A stretch of 64,000 nucleotides of DNA, taken from Poriferisodalis sp965204195 (GTDB taxonomy: Bacteria; Actinomycetota; Acidimicrobiia; Acidimicrobiales; Poriferisodalaceae). The stretch lies in the NCBI RefSeq assembly GCF_965204195.1, contig NZ_OZ241975.1:2046001-2110000 (forward strand). The letters are read 5' to 3'. A program made the position numbers and the translations under genes. The number at the start of each line of letters is the position of its first letter. The stretch's first letter is position 1. Shown piece after piece: positions 8,559 to 17,337 of this stretch. Under the pieces are notes generated by a model. The model made no database searches and was not told where the DNA came from. It worked only from the letters and a program-made list of their open reading frames with translations.

Positions 8559-11081
8559 TCAGGCCTTCATGCGGCTGTCATCGGGATCGAACAGCGCGAG
8601 GTTCGGCCCAGTGGCCGCCACCGTCACCGGGTACTGCTCATGTTGATACATGACCGACAGCTCGGTGCCCACGGCAGCAAGCTCAGGCGGCAGGTAGGCC
8701 ATTGCCAAGTAGGCGCCGAGCGATGGGGCATTGCCCGCGGTGGTGATACGGCTGACCCTGCCGTGCGAGTCGACGATCCGCTCCCCCGCCGGTGTCAGCA
8801 CAGGCTCGTTGCCAGCCCCCATCGGGAAGCGGTCGTAGCCCTCGGCACAGCGCAGGCTGTCGAAGCGCAGCATGGCGAGCTGGGCTGCCGGCGGCGCCTC
8901 CCGGGCTGCCAGATAGGCCTCCTTGCCGATGAAATCGGCAGCTTTCACCCGTGGTCGGGCCAGGCCCGCTTCGACCGGGTTGTAGTCGCTCTCGAGCTCG
9001 GCACCCATGAGCCGATAGCCCTTCTCGAGCCGCCCGGTGGTGCCGTACACCCCGGCACCGACCGGCCTCAGGCTGTATTCCCGCCCGGCCTGTGTAATGG
9101 CGTCCCACAGGGCCAGCCCTGCGCTCGTGGGGCAGTAGATCTCGTAGCCGGCATCGCCGACGTAGGAGATGCGGAACATCTGCACCGGGATCCCCGAGAG
9201 CAGCGCATCGCGCACCTGGCCATAGCCGAAAGCCTCCTGCGACAGATCGGTTTCGGTCAGCGTCTGCAGCAGCGCGATCGCGTTGGGACCCCACACGCCA
9301 TAGGTGGCCAAGGCCTCCGTGCGGTTCTCGAAGTGCACTCCGTCGGCGGGGAGGTTGTGGCGGAACCAGTACTCGTCACGGCCGCCGTCGAATGCACCGG
9401 TAGCAATGCGGAATCGGTCCTCGGACAGGCGCACGATCGTGAGGTCCGAACGGAAGCCGCCGTCGGCGGTGAGCACCGGGGTGTAGATCGAGCGCCCAAC
9501 CGGCAGGTCGCACTTGTTGACCACCATCTTCTCGATGTAGGGCACCACGCCTGGGCCCGACACCTCGAACACTTGGAACGGCGAGATGTCCACCAGCCCG
9601 CAGTGCTCGCGCAGGTGCAGGTGCTCGGCATCGGTGATGGGGCTCCACCAGCGAGCGTCCCACTCGTGGGTACGGCCCTCGACGCCGTACTGCTCGACGA
9701 GGTCGGCATTCGATTCGTACCAGTGCGGCCGCTCCCAGCCGCCGGCCTCGAAGTAGTAGGCGCCGAGGTCATCGGTGCGGGCCTTGGCGGGGCCGCAGGT
9801 CAGGTTGCGGCGCGTCGCCCACTGCTCGCGAGGGTGCACGATGCCGTAGGTCTTGTTGAAGTGCTCGTCGGCCCGGGTCTCGATGTGGATGACGTTGCGG
9901 TCCTGGGGGTAGAAGCGCGTGACGTCCGAGCCGTGGGGATCGGTCATGCGGGGATAGCCGTAGGTCATCCATTCGGCCATCAGGCGCCCCACACCAGGAC
10001 CTTCCTTGACCCACACCGCCGCCACCGACCACAGGTTCTCGACCTCTGGTGTCGGGCCCAAGACCGGGGAAGCATCGGGCGTCAGCGAGAGCAGGCCGTT
10101 GATGGCGTACTTGATCTCACCGTCGCCCAGGAACTCCATCAGCTCGATGGCCTGCTCGAGCTGTTCGTCGAAGTCGTCGGGCGTGAACGGCATCTCGGTG
10201 GGGCTGAGTGCTGCTTCCTCGTTGGAAGGGATGTCCTCGACACGGTGCAGGATCGGCCGGTGGGCGTAGCTGCCCACCTCCATGGAGCCGGCCGACTGGC
10301 GCTCGTAGCAGAAGGTGTCCATGTCGCGCACGATCGGGTATGCCAGCTCCTGATTTGTCTCGACCAGCACGTCGAACGGGCCCACATCGACCATCTGGTG
10401 GACGGCGGGTGTGAGCGGGATGGTGGCTCCGGCCATCTGGGCGAGCTTGGGGCTCCATACGCCGCAGGCGATCGCCACGGTGTCGCATTCGATGCGGCCC
10501 CGATCGGTCACCACTGCGGAGATGCGGGGGCGGTTCGCTCCGGCCACGGTCTCGATGTCGAGCACTTCGGTGTTGGCGAAGGTCTGCAGGTGGCCGGCCT
10601 CGGTGGCCCGGCGGCGCATCTGCGTGCCCGTCTCCAGCGAGTCCACAGCCGAGACGCTGGGGGTGTAGAAGCCGCCCAAGATGACATCGGAGTCGATGAA
10701 CGGCACCATTTCGACGACCTCGTCGACCGTGAGCAGCTTCGACTCGATGCCCCAGCACGTCGCCGAGGTCATGCGGCGGCGGAACTCTTCCATGCGCTCG
10801 GGGCTGCGTGCCACTTCGATGCCGCCGCACGTGTTCTGCAGACCCAGTGCCTCGTACTGGTGCTGGCTGTCGACCGTGAGATCGACGATTTCCTTGGAGT
10901 GATCGACGGGGAAGATGAAGTTCGATGCGTGGCCGGTGGATCCGCCCGGATTGGGCAGCGGGCCCTTGTCGAGGAGCACGATGTCGGTCCAGCCGAGATC
11001 GCTGAGATGGCCGACCAGGCAGTTGCCGACGATGCCTGCACCAATGACGACACAATCTGCCCGCGCCGGAAAGTCACTCAT
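8559..11081 (-). CDS. Dimethylglycine/sarcosine dehydrogenase-like FAD and GcvT-domain oxidoreductase
   Basis: 840 aa from ATG 11081; the frame is open to an ATG at 11126, but a GGGGG stretch nine bases before 11081 and homology from CVVIGAGIVGN favour the shorter form. The N-terminal 400 residues are a DAO-type FAD domain, with a GSTGHAS segment whose His aligns with the covalent flavin site of this family. The middle is the FAO_M linker. The C-terminal 400 residues are an aminomethyltransferase (GcvT) fold that binds tetrahydrofolate. Such enzymes oxidatively demethylate N-methylglycines, feed electrons to ETF and transfer the methylene group to THF. The exact substrate cannot be read from sequence. 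The neighbouring etfBA and fhs genes fit the role. Confidence 0.85.
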   Translation of the reverse strand: MSDFPARADCVVIGAGIVGNCLVGHLSDLGWTDIVLLDKGPLPNPGGSTGHASNFIFPVDHSKEIVDLTVDSQHQYEALGLQNTCGGIEVARSPERMEEFRRRMTSATCWGIESKLLTVDEVVEMVPFIDSDVILGGFYTPSVSAVDSLETGTQMRRRATEAGHLQTFANTEVLDIETVAGANRPRISAVVTDRGRIECDTVAIACGVWSPKLAQMAGATIPLTPAVHQMVDVGPFDVLVETNQELAYPIVRDMDTFCYERQSAGSMEVGSYAHRPILHRVEDIPSNEEAALSPTEMPFTPDDFDEQLEQAIELMEFLGDGEIKYAINGLLSLTPDASPVLGPTPEVENLWSVAAVWVKEGPGVGRLMAEWMTYGYPRMTDPHGSDVTRFYPQDRNVIHIETRADEHFNKTYGIVHPREQWATRRNLTCGPAKARTDDLGAYYFEAGGWERPHWYESNADLVEQYGVEGRTHEWDARWWSPITDAEHLHLREHCGLVDISPFQVFEVSGPGVVPYIEKMVVNKCDLPVGRSIYTPVLTADGGFRSDLTIVRLSEDRFRIATGAFDGGRDEYWFRHNLPADGVHFENRTEALATYGVWGPNAIALLQTLTETDLSQEAFGYGQVRDALLSGIPVQMFRISYVGDAGYEIYCPTSAGLALWDAITQAGREYSLRPVGAGVYGTTGRLEKGYRLMGAELESDYNPVEAGLARPRVKAADFIGKEAYLAAREAPPAAQLAMLRFDSLRCAEGYDRFPMGAGNEPVLTPAGERIVDSHGRVSRITTAGNAPSLGAYLAMAYLPPELAAVGTELSVMYQHEQYPVTVAATGPNLALFDPDDSRMKA

Positions 11082-11157
11082 AACTCTCATCCCCCGCCAT
11101 TGCTGGTCAACAGCATGCCGCAGCACCGCTGCCGCATATCGCTGCTATGGATCGATG

Positions 11158-11210
11158 CTGTTCTGTATGATGGAACAGTTCCGCTCAGCGGAACAGCAAC
11201 TAGGGGAACA
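11158..11210. promoter_or_regulatory. Cluster of GGAAC/GTTCC inverted repeats, putative IclR operator
   Basis: Overlapping inverted repeats fill the divergent region between the demethylase and fhs operons: CTGTTC-N9-GAACAG (11158-11178), GGAAC-A-GTTCC (11172-11182), and GTTCCGC-TCA-GCGGAAC (11178-11194), followed by another GGAACAG (11205-11211). The half-site is the one seen upstream of iclR. The cluster lies about 77 bases from the demethylase start and 105 from the fhs start, suited to control of both promoters. Binding by the IclR at 5962-6726 is inference. Confidence 0.6.
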
Positions 11211-11314
11211 GTAGCCGAACGACCCGGCAATTGACGACATCGAACCAGTGGCGCAGCGAGGCCGCGAGGTTCTGGCAGGGTGTAGAGGGCTCAATTCGTG
11301 TGGGGGTGCACGGC

Positions 11315-13024
11315 ATGGCAACGACAGGCGGATTTCCAAGTGATCTCGAGATTGCATCGGCTGCACAGATCCGGCCGCTGACTGAGATCGCGGAGGAGGC
11401 GGGCATCCCGCTGGAATACCTCGAGCTGTACGGCTCCGGCGTGGCCAAGGTCAAGCTGGAGGCCGTCGAAGCGATGGCTGACCGGCCCCGCGGGCGCTAC
11501 GTGGTGGTGACGGCCATCACCCCGACGCCGCTCGGCGAGGGCAAGACGACCACCACGGTTGGGCTCGGGCAGGCGTTCGGACACATCGGGCGAACCGCCA
11601 CCATCGCCATCCGACAGCCGTCGATGGGTCCCACCTTCGGCATCAAGGGCGGAGCGGCCGGCGGCGGCTACAGCCAGGTGGTGCCGATGGACCTGTTCAA
11701 CCTGCATCTCACCGGCGACATGCACGCCGTCACCGCAGCGCACAATCTCTGCGCCGCCATGCTGGATGCGCACCTGTACCACGGCAATGAGGCCGGCTTC
11801 GATATTCACAACATCACTTGGCGGCGGGTGCTGGATGTCAACGACCGGGCCTTGCGGAACATCACCATCGGATTGGGCGGCCGCCTCGACGGCATCCCCC
11901 GCGAGTCGGGCTTCGACATCACCGCTGCCTCGGAGGTGATGGCGACACTTGCGCTGTGCACCTCCATGTCAGATCTGCGTGCCCGGCTCGGCCGCATCGT
12001 GCTCGGCTACACCAAAGGCGGCGAGCCGGTGACCGCCGAAGACATCGGCGCCGCCGGGTCGATGGCGGTGCTGCTGCGCGAAGCCATCAAACCCAACCTC
12101 ATGCAGACCTTGGAAGGATCCCCGGCACTCGTGCACACGGGTCCCTTCGGCAACATCGCGACCGGGAATTCCTCGATCGTTGCCGACCAGATCGGTATCG
12201 GCACGTCCGACTTCCTGCTCACCGAGGCGGGGTTCGGCGCCGACATGGGCGCCGAGCGGTTCTTCAACATCAAGTGCCGGTACTCGGGTGTATCGCCCGA
12301 CGCCGCAGTGATCGTGGCCACTGTACGGGGCCTCAAAGCTCACTCGGGCAAGCACCGGATCGTGGCTGGCCGCCCGTTGCCGCCGGCCCTGCTCGAGGCC
12401 AACCCCGAGGAGGTGCACGCCGGCGGCGACAACCTCCGCAAACAGCTCGAGAACGTGCGGATGCACGGTGTCTCGCCGGTGGTGGCGATCAACCAGTTCC
12501 CCGGCGATCACGAGGCCGACCTCGCCGCCATCGCCGACATCGCTGCCGAATACGGTGCCCGCTCTGCCCGCTGCACGCACTTCGCCGACGGCGGCGCTGG
12601 CGCCGCTGACCTTGCCGAAGCGGTGGCCGAAGCAGCCGAAGAGCCGACGGACTTCTCGGTGCTCTACCCAGACGACATGTCGCTGCGCGACAAGATCAGC
12701 GCCGTCGCGACCAACGTGTACGGCGCAGACGATGTGAGCTATACCGCCCGGGCAAACCGTGAGATCGACGGGTACGAGCGCAACGGTTTCGGAAACCTGC
12801 CGGTGTGCATCGCCAAGACTCACCTGTCTATCTCGTCGGATGCCTCGCTCAAGGGCGCCCCGACCGGCTGGACCCTTCCGGTGCGCGAGGTGCGGGCATC
12901 GGTGGGCGCCGGGTTCGTGTACCCGATCTGCGGAGACATGCGCACGATGCCCGGGCTCGGGCGTGACCCCGCAGCCCGCCACATCGACCTCGATGCCGAC
13001 GGCGACATCGTCGGCCTGAGCTGA
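11315..13024 (+). CDS. fhs: Formate-tetrahydrofolate ligase
   Basis: About 569 aa, close to the usual 557. The P-loop TPTPLGEGKTTTTVGLGQA is near residue 70, followed by RQPSMGPTFGIKGGAAGGGY and further family motifs (FNLHLTGD, DWG-region equivalents, FVYPICGDMRTMPGLG at the end). It links formate and THF with ATP in either direction. The open frame reaches back to a TTG at 11231, but ATG 11315 is preceded by GGGGG at good spacing and by the homologous start. Here it probably runs toward formate plus ATP, supplying the formate dehydrogenase; direction is inferred from context. It leads an operon with the metF-like gene and a membrane protein. Confidence 0.93.
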   Translation: MATTGGFPSDLEIASAAQIRPLTEIAEEAGIPLEYLELYGSGVAKVKLEAVEAMADRPRGRYVVVTAITPTPLGEGKTTTTVGLGQAFGHIGRTATIAIRQPSMGPTFGIKGGAAGGGYSQVVPMDLFNLHLTGDMHAVTAAHNLCAAMLDAHLYHGNEAGFDIHNITWRRVLDVNDRALRNITIGLGGRLDGIPRESGFDITAASEVMATLALCTSMSDLRARLGRIVLGYTKGGEPVTAEDIGAAGSMAVLLREAIKPNLMQTLEGSPALVHTGPFGNIATGNSSIVADQIGIGTSDFLLTEAGFGADMGAERFFNIKCRYSGVSPDAAVIVATVRGLKAHSGKHRIVAGRPLPPALLEANPEEVHAGGDNLRKQLENVRMHGVSPVVAINQFPGDHEADLAAIADIAAEYGARSARCTHFADGGAGAADLAEAVAEAAEEPTDFSVLYPDDMSLRDKISAVATNVYGADDVSYTARANREIDGYERNGFGNLPVCIAKTHLSISSDASLKGAPTGWTLPVREVRASVGAGFVYPICGDMRTMPGLGRDPAARHIDLDADGDIVGLS

Positions 13025-13035
13025 CGGAGTTTCAA

Positions 13036-14001
13036 TTGCTCGCTTTCTTCTCGAATCCCAAGAGCAACCGGACGCAGAGCTGGACCAGCATCTGGCGGCC
13101 GGACTCGGCCCGTCGCCGGTTGCCCAGCAGTCGCAGGCTGTCGAGCGACGACGCACAGGTGCGCCGCAGGCTGCTGGCCGACGCCCAGTGGGAGTTGATC
13201 CCGTTGCGCAATCTGGCCGAGCAGCTCGCGCACCTGCCTCCCGCTGCGCCGGTGTCCGTCACCGCGTCGGCCTCCAAGACGCTGGAGGACACGCTGGACC
13301 TGACCGCCGAACTGCGCGCGCTGGGACACCGCCCGGTTCCTCACATCGCCGCACGCATGGTGCGCAGTCGCGACCACCTCGAAGAGCTGCTGGGGCGCAT
13401 CGAATCGATGGGTCTCAGCGAGATATTCCTCGTCGGCGGCGACGTCACCTCCCCTGCCGGCCCATTTGACAGTGCCGTGGGGCTGCTCGAAGCGCTGCGC
13501 GAGGTCAGCCACTCGCTCACCCATATCGGCGTCACGTCGTATCCCGAGGGACATGCGCTCATCACCGATGCTGTGCTTCACGAAGCGCTGCACGTGAAGC
13601 AGGTGCTGCTCGCCGAGGCGGGCATTGAGGGCCACGCAGCCACCCAAATGTGCTTTCATCCCAAGGCGATCCTGGAATGGCTGGCTGCCGAGCGTGACAG
13701 CGGATTCATCCTTCCCGTGCACTTGGGCATTCCCGGAGCGGTCGATCCGGCACGCTTGCTGCGGATCGGCACTCGCCTCGGAGTCGGAGCATCCCTGCGC
13801 TACCTGCGCAAAAACACCGGAGCCGTGGCCCGCCTGCTGCGCCCCGGCGGCTACGACCCGAGCGGGCCCCTCGACCAGATCGCCCCCCACGCGGAGCGGC
13901 TCGGCATAGCCGGCCTGCACGTCTTCACTTTCAACGCGATCGCCGACACGATCGCCTGGCGCGAGACGGCACTCGCCGAGACGTCGTCACGCCGCAGGTG
14001 A
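13036..14001 (+). CDS. Methylenetetrahydrofolate reductase-like protein
   Basis: About 321 aa. From residue 45 onward it has the MetF TIM-barrel pattern: VSVTAS near the start, HRPVPHIAARMV, EIFLVGGDVTSPAG, THIGVTSYPEGH, QMCFHP, and FILPVHLGIPGAV. This is the flavin-binding fold that interconverts 5,10-methylene-THF and 5-methyl-THF. The N-terminal 40 residues are Arg/Ser-rich and not conserved as far as I can tell. TTG 13036 has a GGAG eight bases upstream; GTG 13159 is an alternative start. It lies 11 bases after fhs. A methyl-THF role (for example in demethylation or methionine supply) is likely, but the enzyme might instead act on another folate. Confidence 0.75.
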   Translation: MLAFFSNPKSNRTQSWTSIWRPDSARRRLPSSRRLSSDDAQVRRRLLADAQWELIPLRNLAEQLAHLPPAAPVSVTASASKTLEDTLDLTAELRALGHRPVPHIAARMVRSRDHLEELLGRIESMGLSEIFLVGGDVTSPAGPFDSAVGLLEALREVSHSLTHIGVTSYPEGHALITDAVLHEALHVKQVLLAEAGIEGHAATQMCFHPKAILEWLAAERDSGFILPVHLGIPGAVDPARLLRIGTRLGVGASLRYLRKNTGAVARLLRPGGYDPSGPLDQIAPHAERLGIAGLHVFTFNAIADTIAWRETALAETSSRRR

Positions 14002-14690
14002 GCGCGAGCCAAGTGACGTTGCCGGCGGGACTGCTCGCCGCGCTCAAGATTGCGTTGCTGGCGGCTTTGGGCATTGCGCATCGCGTGTACTGGCACGGGG
14101 GCATCGACATCACGTACGTGGTCTTTGCCGTGTTCCTCTCGACCAACCTCGTGATTTGCTTCTGGGAGATCTGCCTCTTCTTTCGCCGGGACTACATCGA
14201 GTCTCGGTTTGCCTACTGGCAACAACAACGGCTGCACACCCGCAGGAGCCCAGCGCTCGCGTTCCTCACGACCAAAGTTCCGCTGCGGTCAGCGTTCTCT
14301 CCGACCGTCTGGGCCGACGTGTGGGCCGCCTATTCCGTATACGACGGCTCGTATGCCGATCGCCGCACCTACGGGTTCAACGTGGATGTAGGCAATGGCT
14401 TCGTCACGGCGATCCCCACGCTGATCCTCTACACAACGTTCACGACGGAGTTCCTGTCGCCTCTTGCAGCAGGAATCCTCGGGGTCATGTTCTTCTGGCA
14501 GTGGACGTATGCGACGTCTATCTACTTGTTGAGCTTCTTCATTGCGAAGCGTCACCGAGACATCGGCAGAGGCGAGGTGTACGGCATGATCCTGGGGTTC
14601 AACGCCCCCTGGATCGTGGTCCCGCTGCTGGGGCTGTACGTCTCCATCCGCCTAGCCGTCGACGGCAGCTACAGCGTCCTGGGAGGCTGA
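13998..14690 (+). CDS. Unrecognised integral membrane protein in the fhs operon
   Basis: 230 aa with about five or six hydrophobic segments (roughly residues 9-28, 38-58, 130-150, 153-175 and 195-215). Between the second and third lies a polar stretch rich in Arg, Tyr and Asp (FRRDYIESRFAYWQQQR and later YDGSYADRRTYGF). I do not recognise the family. The GTG start overlaps the metF-like stop (GTGA), so it is translated with fhs and metF-like; a role in C1 metabolism or transport of a C1 compound is possible but not shown. Its 3' end overlaps the convergent MFS gene by 39 bases. Confidence 0.7.
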   Translation: MSASQVTLPAGLLAALKIALLAALGIAHRVYWHGGIDITYVVFAVFLSTNLVICFWEICLFFRRDYIESRFAYWQQQRLHTRRSPALAFLTTKVPLRSAFSPTVWADVWAAYSVYDGSYADRRTYGFNVDVGNGFVTAIPTLILYTTFTTEFLSPLAAGILGVMFFWQWTYATSIYLLSFFIAKRHRDIGRGEVYGMILGFNAPWIVVPLLGLYVSIRLAVDGSYSVLGG

Positions 14691-15923
14691 AGGCGAAGCT
14701 CCGCGTCGATGCTCTGGCAGCGGCGAAGCAGGCTCTTCGGAGATGCTGAAGTGCAGTGCTGCGGCCGCTACGCCGAGTGCGGCAGCCAGCCACCACCACA
14801 GGTCAAAGGAACCGGTCAGCTCGCGGATCACGCCACCGCCCCAGGCGCCCAGGAATGCACCGATCTGGTGTGACAGGAACACGAAGCCGAACAGCGTTCC
14901 GGCTCTGTGCACGCCGAATTGGCCCAGCACGATGCCAGAGGTCAATGGCACGCTGGCGAGCCACACAACTCCCACGACGACGCCGAACCCGAGGGCCACG
15001 ATGGGTGTCACCGGCAACAGGACGAGACCCGCGAAGGCAAGCGCCCGGGTGCTGTACATGATGCTCAGCAGCCGGCTCTTCGCGAATCGCATGCCCAGCG
15101 CACCGGCGGCAAACGCCCCCACGATGTTGAACAGGCCGACGAGCGACCACGACATGGTGGCGACGGCGGTATCGAGGCCCGCGTCGGTGAGCGTCTTCGG
15201 CAAGTGCACACCGATGAACGTCACATGAAAGCCGCACACGAAGAACGTGCAGTTGATCAGCAGGTAGTCGCGATGGCGGGCCGCTCTTGCCAACGTCGTC
15301 AGGAGCGATTCGTCGTCTGGCCCCGCCTCAACGGCTTCGGCAGCACCTGGCCGGCTGCGCAGCGGTCGAACGAACAACCCGATGGACACCGTCACGACGG
15401 CCAGGACGGTCAGCGCACTGCGCCAGCCGAAGGCGCTGATGACAGCGCCGGTCAGCGGCACCAGCACGAAGTGCCCGAGCGAGCCGCAGGCCGTGGCCAC
15501 GCCCAGGGCCATCGAGCGCCGGTGAGGGTCCACGAGCCGGCTCATCGACGAGAGCACCACCGCGAACGACGCTGCAGACATACCGAGGCCGACGATCACC
15601 CCGCCACCGAGATGCAGCCCAGCCGGCCCGTTGGCCGCACCCATCACCAGCAAGCCCACCGCATAGGCGATGGCGCCCACGAGCAGCGTCCGCGCCGCGC
15701 CGAACCGGTCGGCGATGGTGCCTGCGAGCGGCTGACCCAAGCCCCACACGAGGTTCTGCACGGCGACAGTCAGCCCCACTGTGTCGATGCCCACTCCCAG
15801 TGCTTGGTCGATGGCATCAGGGAACAGCGCCATAGTGGCCCGTACGCCCAGCGTCAGCGCAGTGATGATGCTGCCGGTGATCAGGATCGGCGCAATGGAG
15901 TTCTTGCCGGTCCCGGGGCGCAC
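14652..15923 (-). CDS. MFS transporter
   Basis: 423 aa, about twelve hydrophobic helices. The conserved loop 2-3 motif is present as GQPLAGTIADRFGAART near residue 65. The central cytoplasmic loop is around residues 195-215 and the tail is hydrophilic. It resembles the monocarboxylate/oxalate-formate side of the MFS, but the substrate is not certain. It is 33 bases downstream of the hydroxyacid dehydrogenase gene and in the same direction, which suggests uptake of a hydroxy acid or sugar acid for that pathway. Confidence 0.88.
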   Translation of the reverse strand: MRPGTGKNSIAPILITGSIITALTLGVRATMALFPDAIDQALGVGIDTVGLTVAVQNLVWGLGQPLAGTIADRFGAARTLLVGAIAYAVGLLVMGAANGPAGLHLGGGVIVGLGMSAASFAVVLSSMSRLVDPHRRSMALGVATACGSLGHFVLVPLTGAVISAFGWRSALTVLAVVTVSIGLFVRPLRSRPGAAEAVEAGPDDESLLTTLARAARHRDYLLINCTFFVCGFHVTFIGVHLPKTLTDAGLDTAVATMSWSLVGLFNIVGAFAAGALGMRFAKSRLLSIMYSTRALAFAGLVLLPVTPIVALGFGVVVGVVWLASVPLTSGIVLGQFGVHRAGTLFGFVFLSHQIGAFLGAWGGGVIRELTGSFDLWWWLAAALGVAAAALHFSISEEPASPLPEHRRGASPSASQDAVAAVDG

Positions 15924-15956
15924 CGGATCAGGGTATGGCTGGGACCAGATGCTCGC

Positions 15957-17171
15957 TCAGCGGGGGTTGATCAGGCGGACCCCGTACACCGCTTCCATCT
16001 CGCCCAGCTCACCCAGCACTTTGCGTGATGGCCGGCGAGACACCCGGATGGTGGCCACCGCTGCATGGTGCTTGGGACCGGCCAGGATCTCGTTGCGCAT
16101 CTGCAGCACGTTGATGCCGCTGGCACGCAAAGCCATGAGGATTCCCGCCAGCACGCCAACCTGATCACGGTGACGCACGACGATGGTGCTGCGACCCAAC
16201 GGCCGCTCTGCACGGTTGACACAGTTGACCACGTCGCCCGCAGTGAAGGCCTCAAGCACCTCGACGACGCCGTCGGCAATGTCTTCGGAGGCCTGCACTG
16301 TGGACGCGCCGATGTGATGCGTGCCAGTGACCCTCGGGTGCGACGCAAGCGGCGAGTGCCAGTCCGAGTCGGCACCGGGAGGCTCCCCGCGGAACACATC
16401 GAGTCCTGCCCGCATCCCCCGCTCGTCCAGAGCGCGCAGCAATGCCCCCTCGTCCACGATCTCCCCACGAGACGTGTTGAGCAGGATCGCCCCGTCCGGC
16501 ATCTTCGCCAGGAAGTCGGCATCGACGAGGCCGCACGTCTCGGGCGTGGCCGGCAGGTGCACCGAGACGATGTCGGCGCTTGCGAGCAGGCTGTCCCAGT
16601 CGGGATGGATCTCGATCTCGAGTTGCCTCATCTCAGCCAGCAGGGCCGCAGAGCGATCCGAGCGATACAGCGCCGAGAGTTCGATGCCGAATGCCGCCGC
16701 GCGATGAGCAACCTCGATGCCGATGGCGCCCATGCCCACGATCGCCATCCGGCGGCCCTTCAAACCTGTGGCGCCCATGTATTGAGACTTGTTCCAGCGG
16801 CCCTCATGCAGGTCGGACGTGGCATCGGGGATCTGCCGGTCGACCGCTAGCAGCAAGCCCATGGTCAATTCGGCGACGGCCACGGCGTTTCGGCCCGGCA
16901 CATTGCAGACGTAGATGCCGAACTTGGAGGCCCCGTCACAGTCGATCGTGTCGGTGCCGGCACCGGCTCGCAGCACCATGCTGAGCCGGTCAGCGGTCTT
17001 GAACACCTTGCGGTTCACTTCGGTGCTGCGCACCACCAGCACCTCGATGCCTTCGATGTGTTCGGCCAGATCGTCCGCCGTCAGTTCGGGCTTGACGATG
17101 CACTCATGGCCTGCAGCTTCGAGCCGGCCCAAGCGTCCGGTGTCGATCTTGTCGGCAAACAGAATGCGCAT
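15957..17171 (-). CDS. D-isomer 2-hydroxyacid dehydrogenase (phosphoglycerate dehydrogenase-like) with C-terminal ACT domain
   Basis: About 404 aa from ATG 17171, which has GGTGA five bases upstream; the frame is open to GTG 17204. The substrate domain comes first, then the Rossmann domain (GRRMAIVGMGAIGIEVAHRA), the catalytic motifs NTSRGEIVDEGAL and the His of THHIGAST, and a C-terminal ACT-like domain (residues about 330-404) as in SerA. SerA oxidises 3-phosphoglycerate in serine synthesis. Here the neighbours (DenD-like dehydrogenase upstream, MFS downstream) suggest a catabolic 2-hydroxyacid role instead. Which applies is unresolved. Confidence 0.88.
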   Translation of the reverse strand: MRILFADKIDTGRLGRLEAAGHECIVKPELTADDLAEHIEGIEVLVVRSTEVNRKVFKTADRLSMVLRAGAGTDTIDCDGASKFGIYVCNVPGRNAVAVAELTMGLLLAVDRQIPDATSDLHEGRWNKSQYMGATGLKGRRMAIVGMGAIGIEVAHRAAAFGIELSALYRSDRSAALLAEMRQLEIEIHPDWDSLLASADIVSVHLPATPETCGLVDADFLAKMPDGAILLNTSRGEIVDEGALLRALDERGMRAGLDVFRGEPPGADSDWHSPLASHPRVTGTHHIGASTVQASEDIADGVVEVLEAFTAGDVVNCVNRAERPLGRSTIVVRHRDQVGVLAGILMALRASGINVLQMRNEILAGPKHHAAVATIRVSRRPSRKVLGELGEMEAVYGVRLINPR

Positions 17172-17337
17172 CGGCGTCACCGCTAGTACAGGGCGTGAGT
17201 TCACAGCGCCGCCGAAGCGGCCGCTGAGACATATGCCCGCATGTTCAGCCAGTGTGCCAAACGCGCGACCCCGCGCGGTGCCACGCTGAGTCTCCCGCTC
17301 TTGTTCGCTGCGCTCACGGGCCGCTCGGGCTCTGGGC

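Noticed and set aside
8337..11234. Long open frame on the plus strand opposite the demethylase gene
   Set aside because: It mirrors the conserved flavoprotein on the other strand and has the composition of a high-GC antisense frame, with no recognisable domains. The same holds for the long frame at 3528-5828 opposite formate dehydrogenase and at 18308-19780 opposite the CoA-transferase.
13021..13180. Frameshift at the start of the metF-like gene
   Set aside because: The odd N-terminal residues raised it, but the chosen frame keeps the very high third-position G+C of its neighbours and has a ribosome-binding site before TTG 13036.
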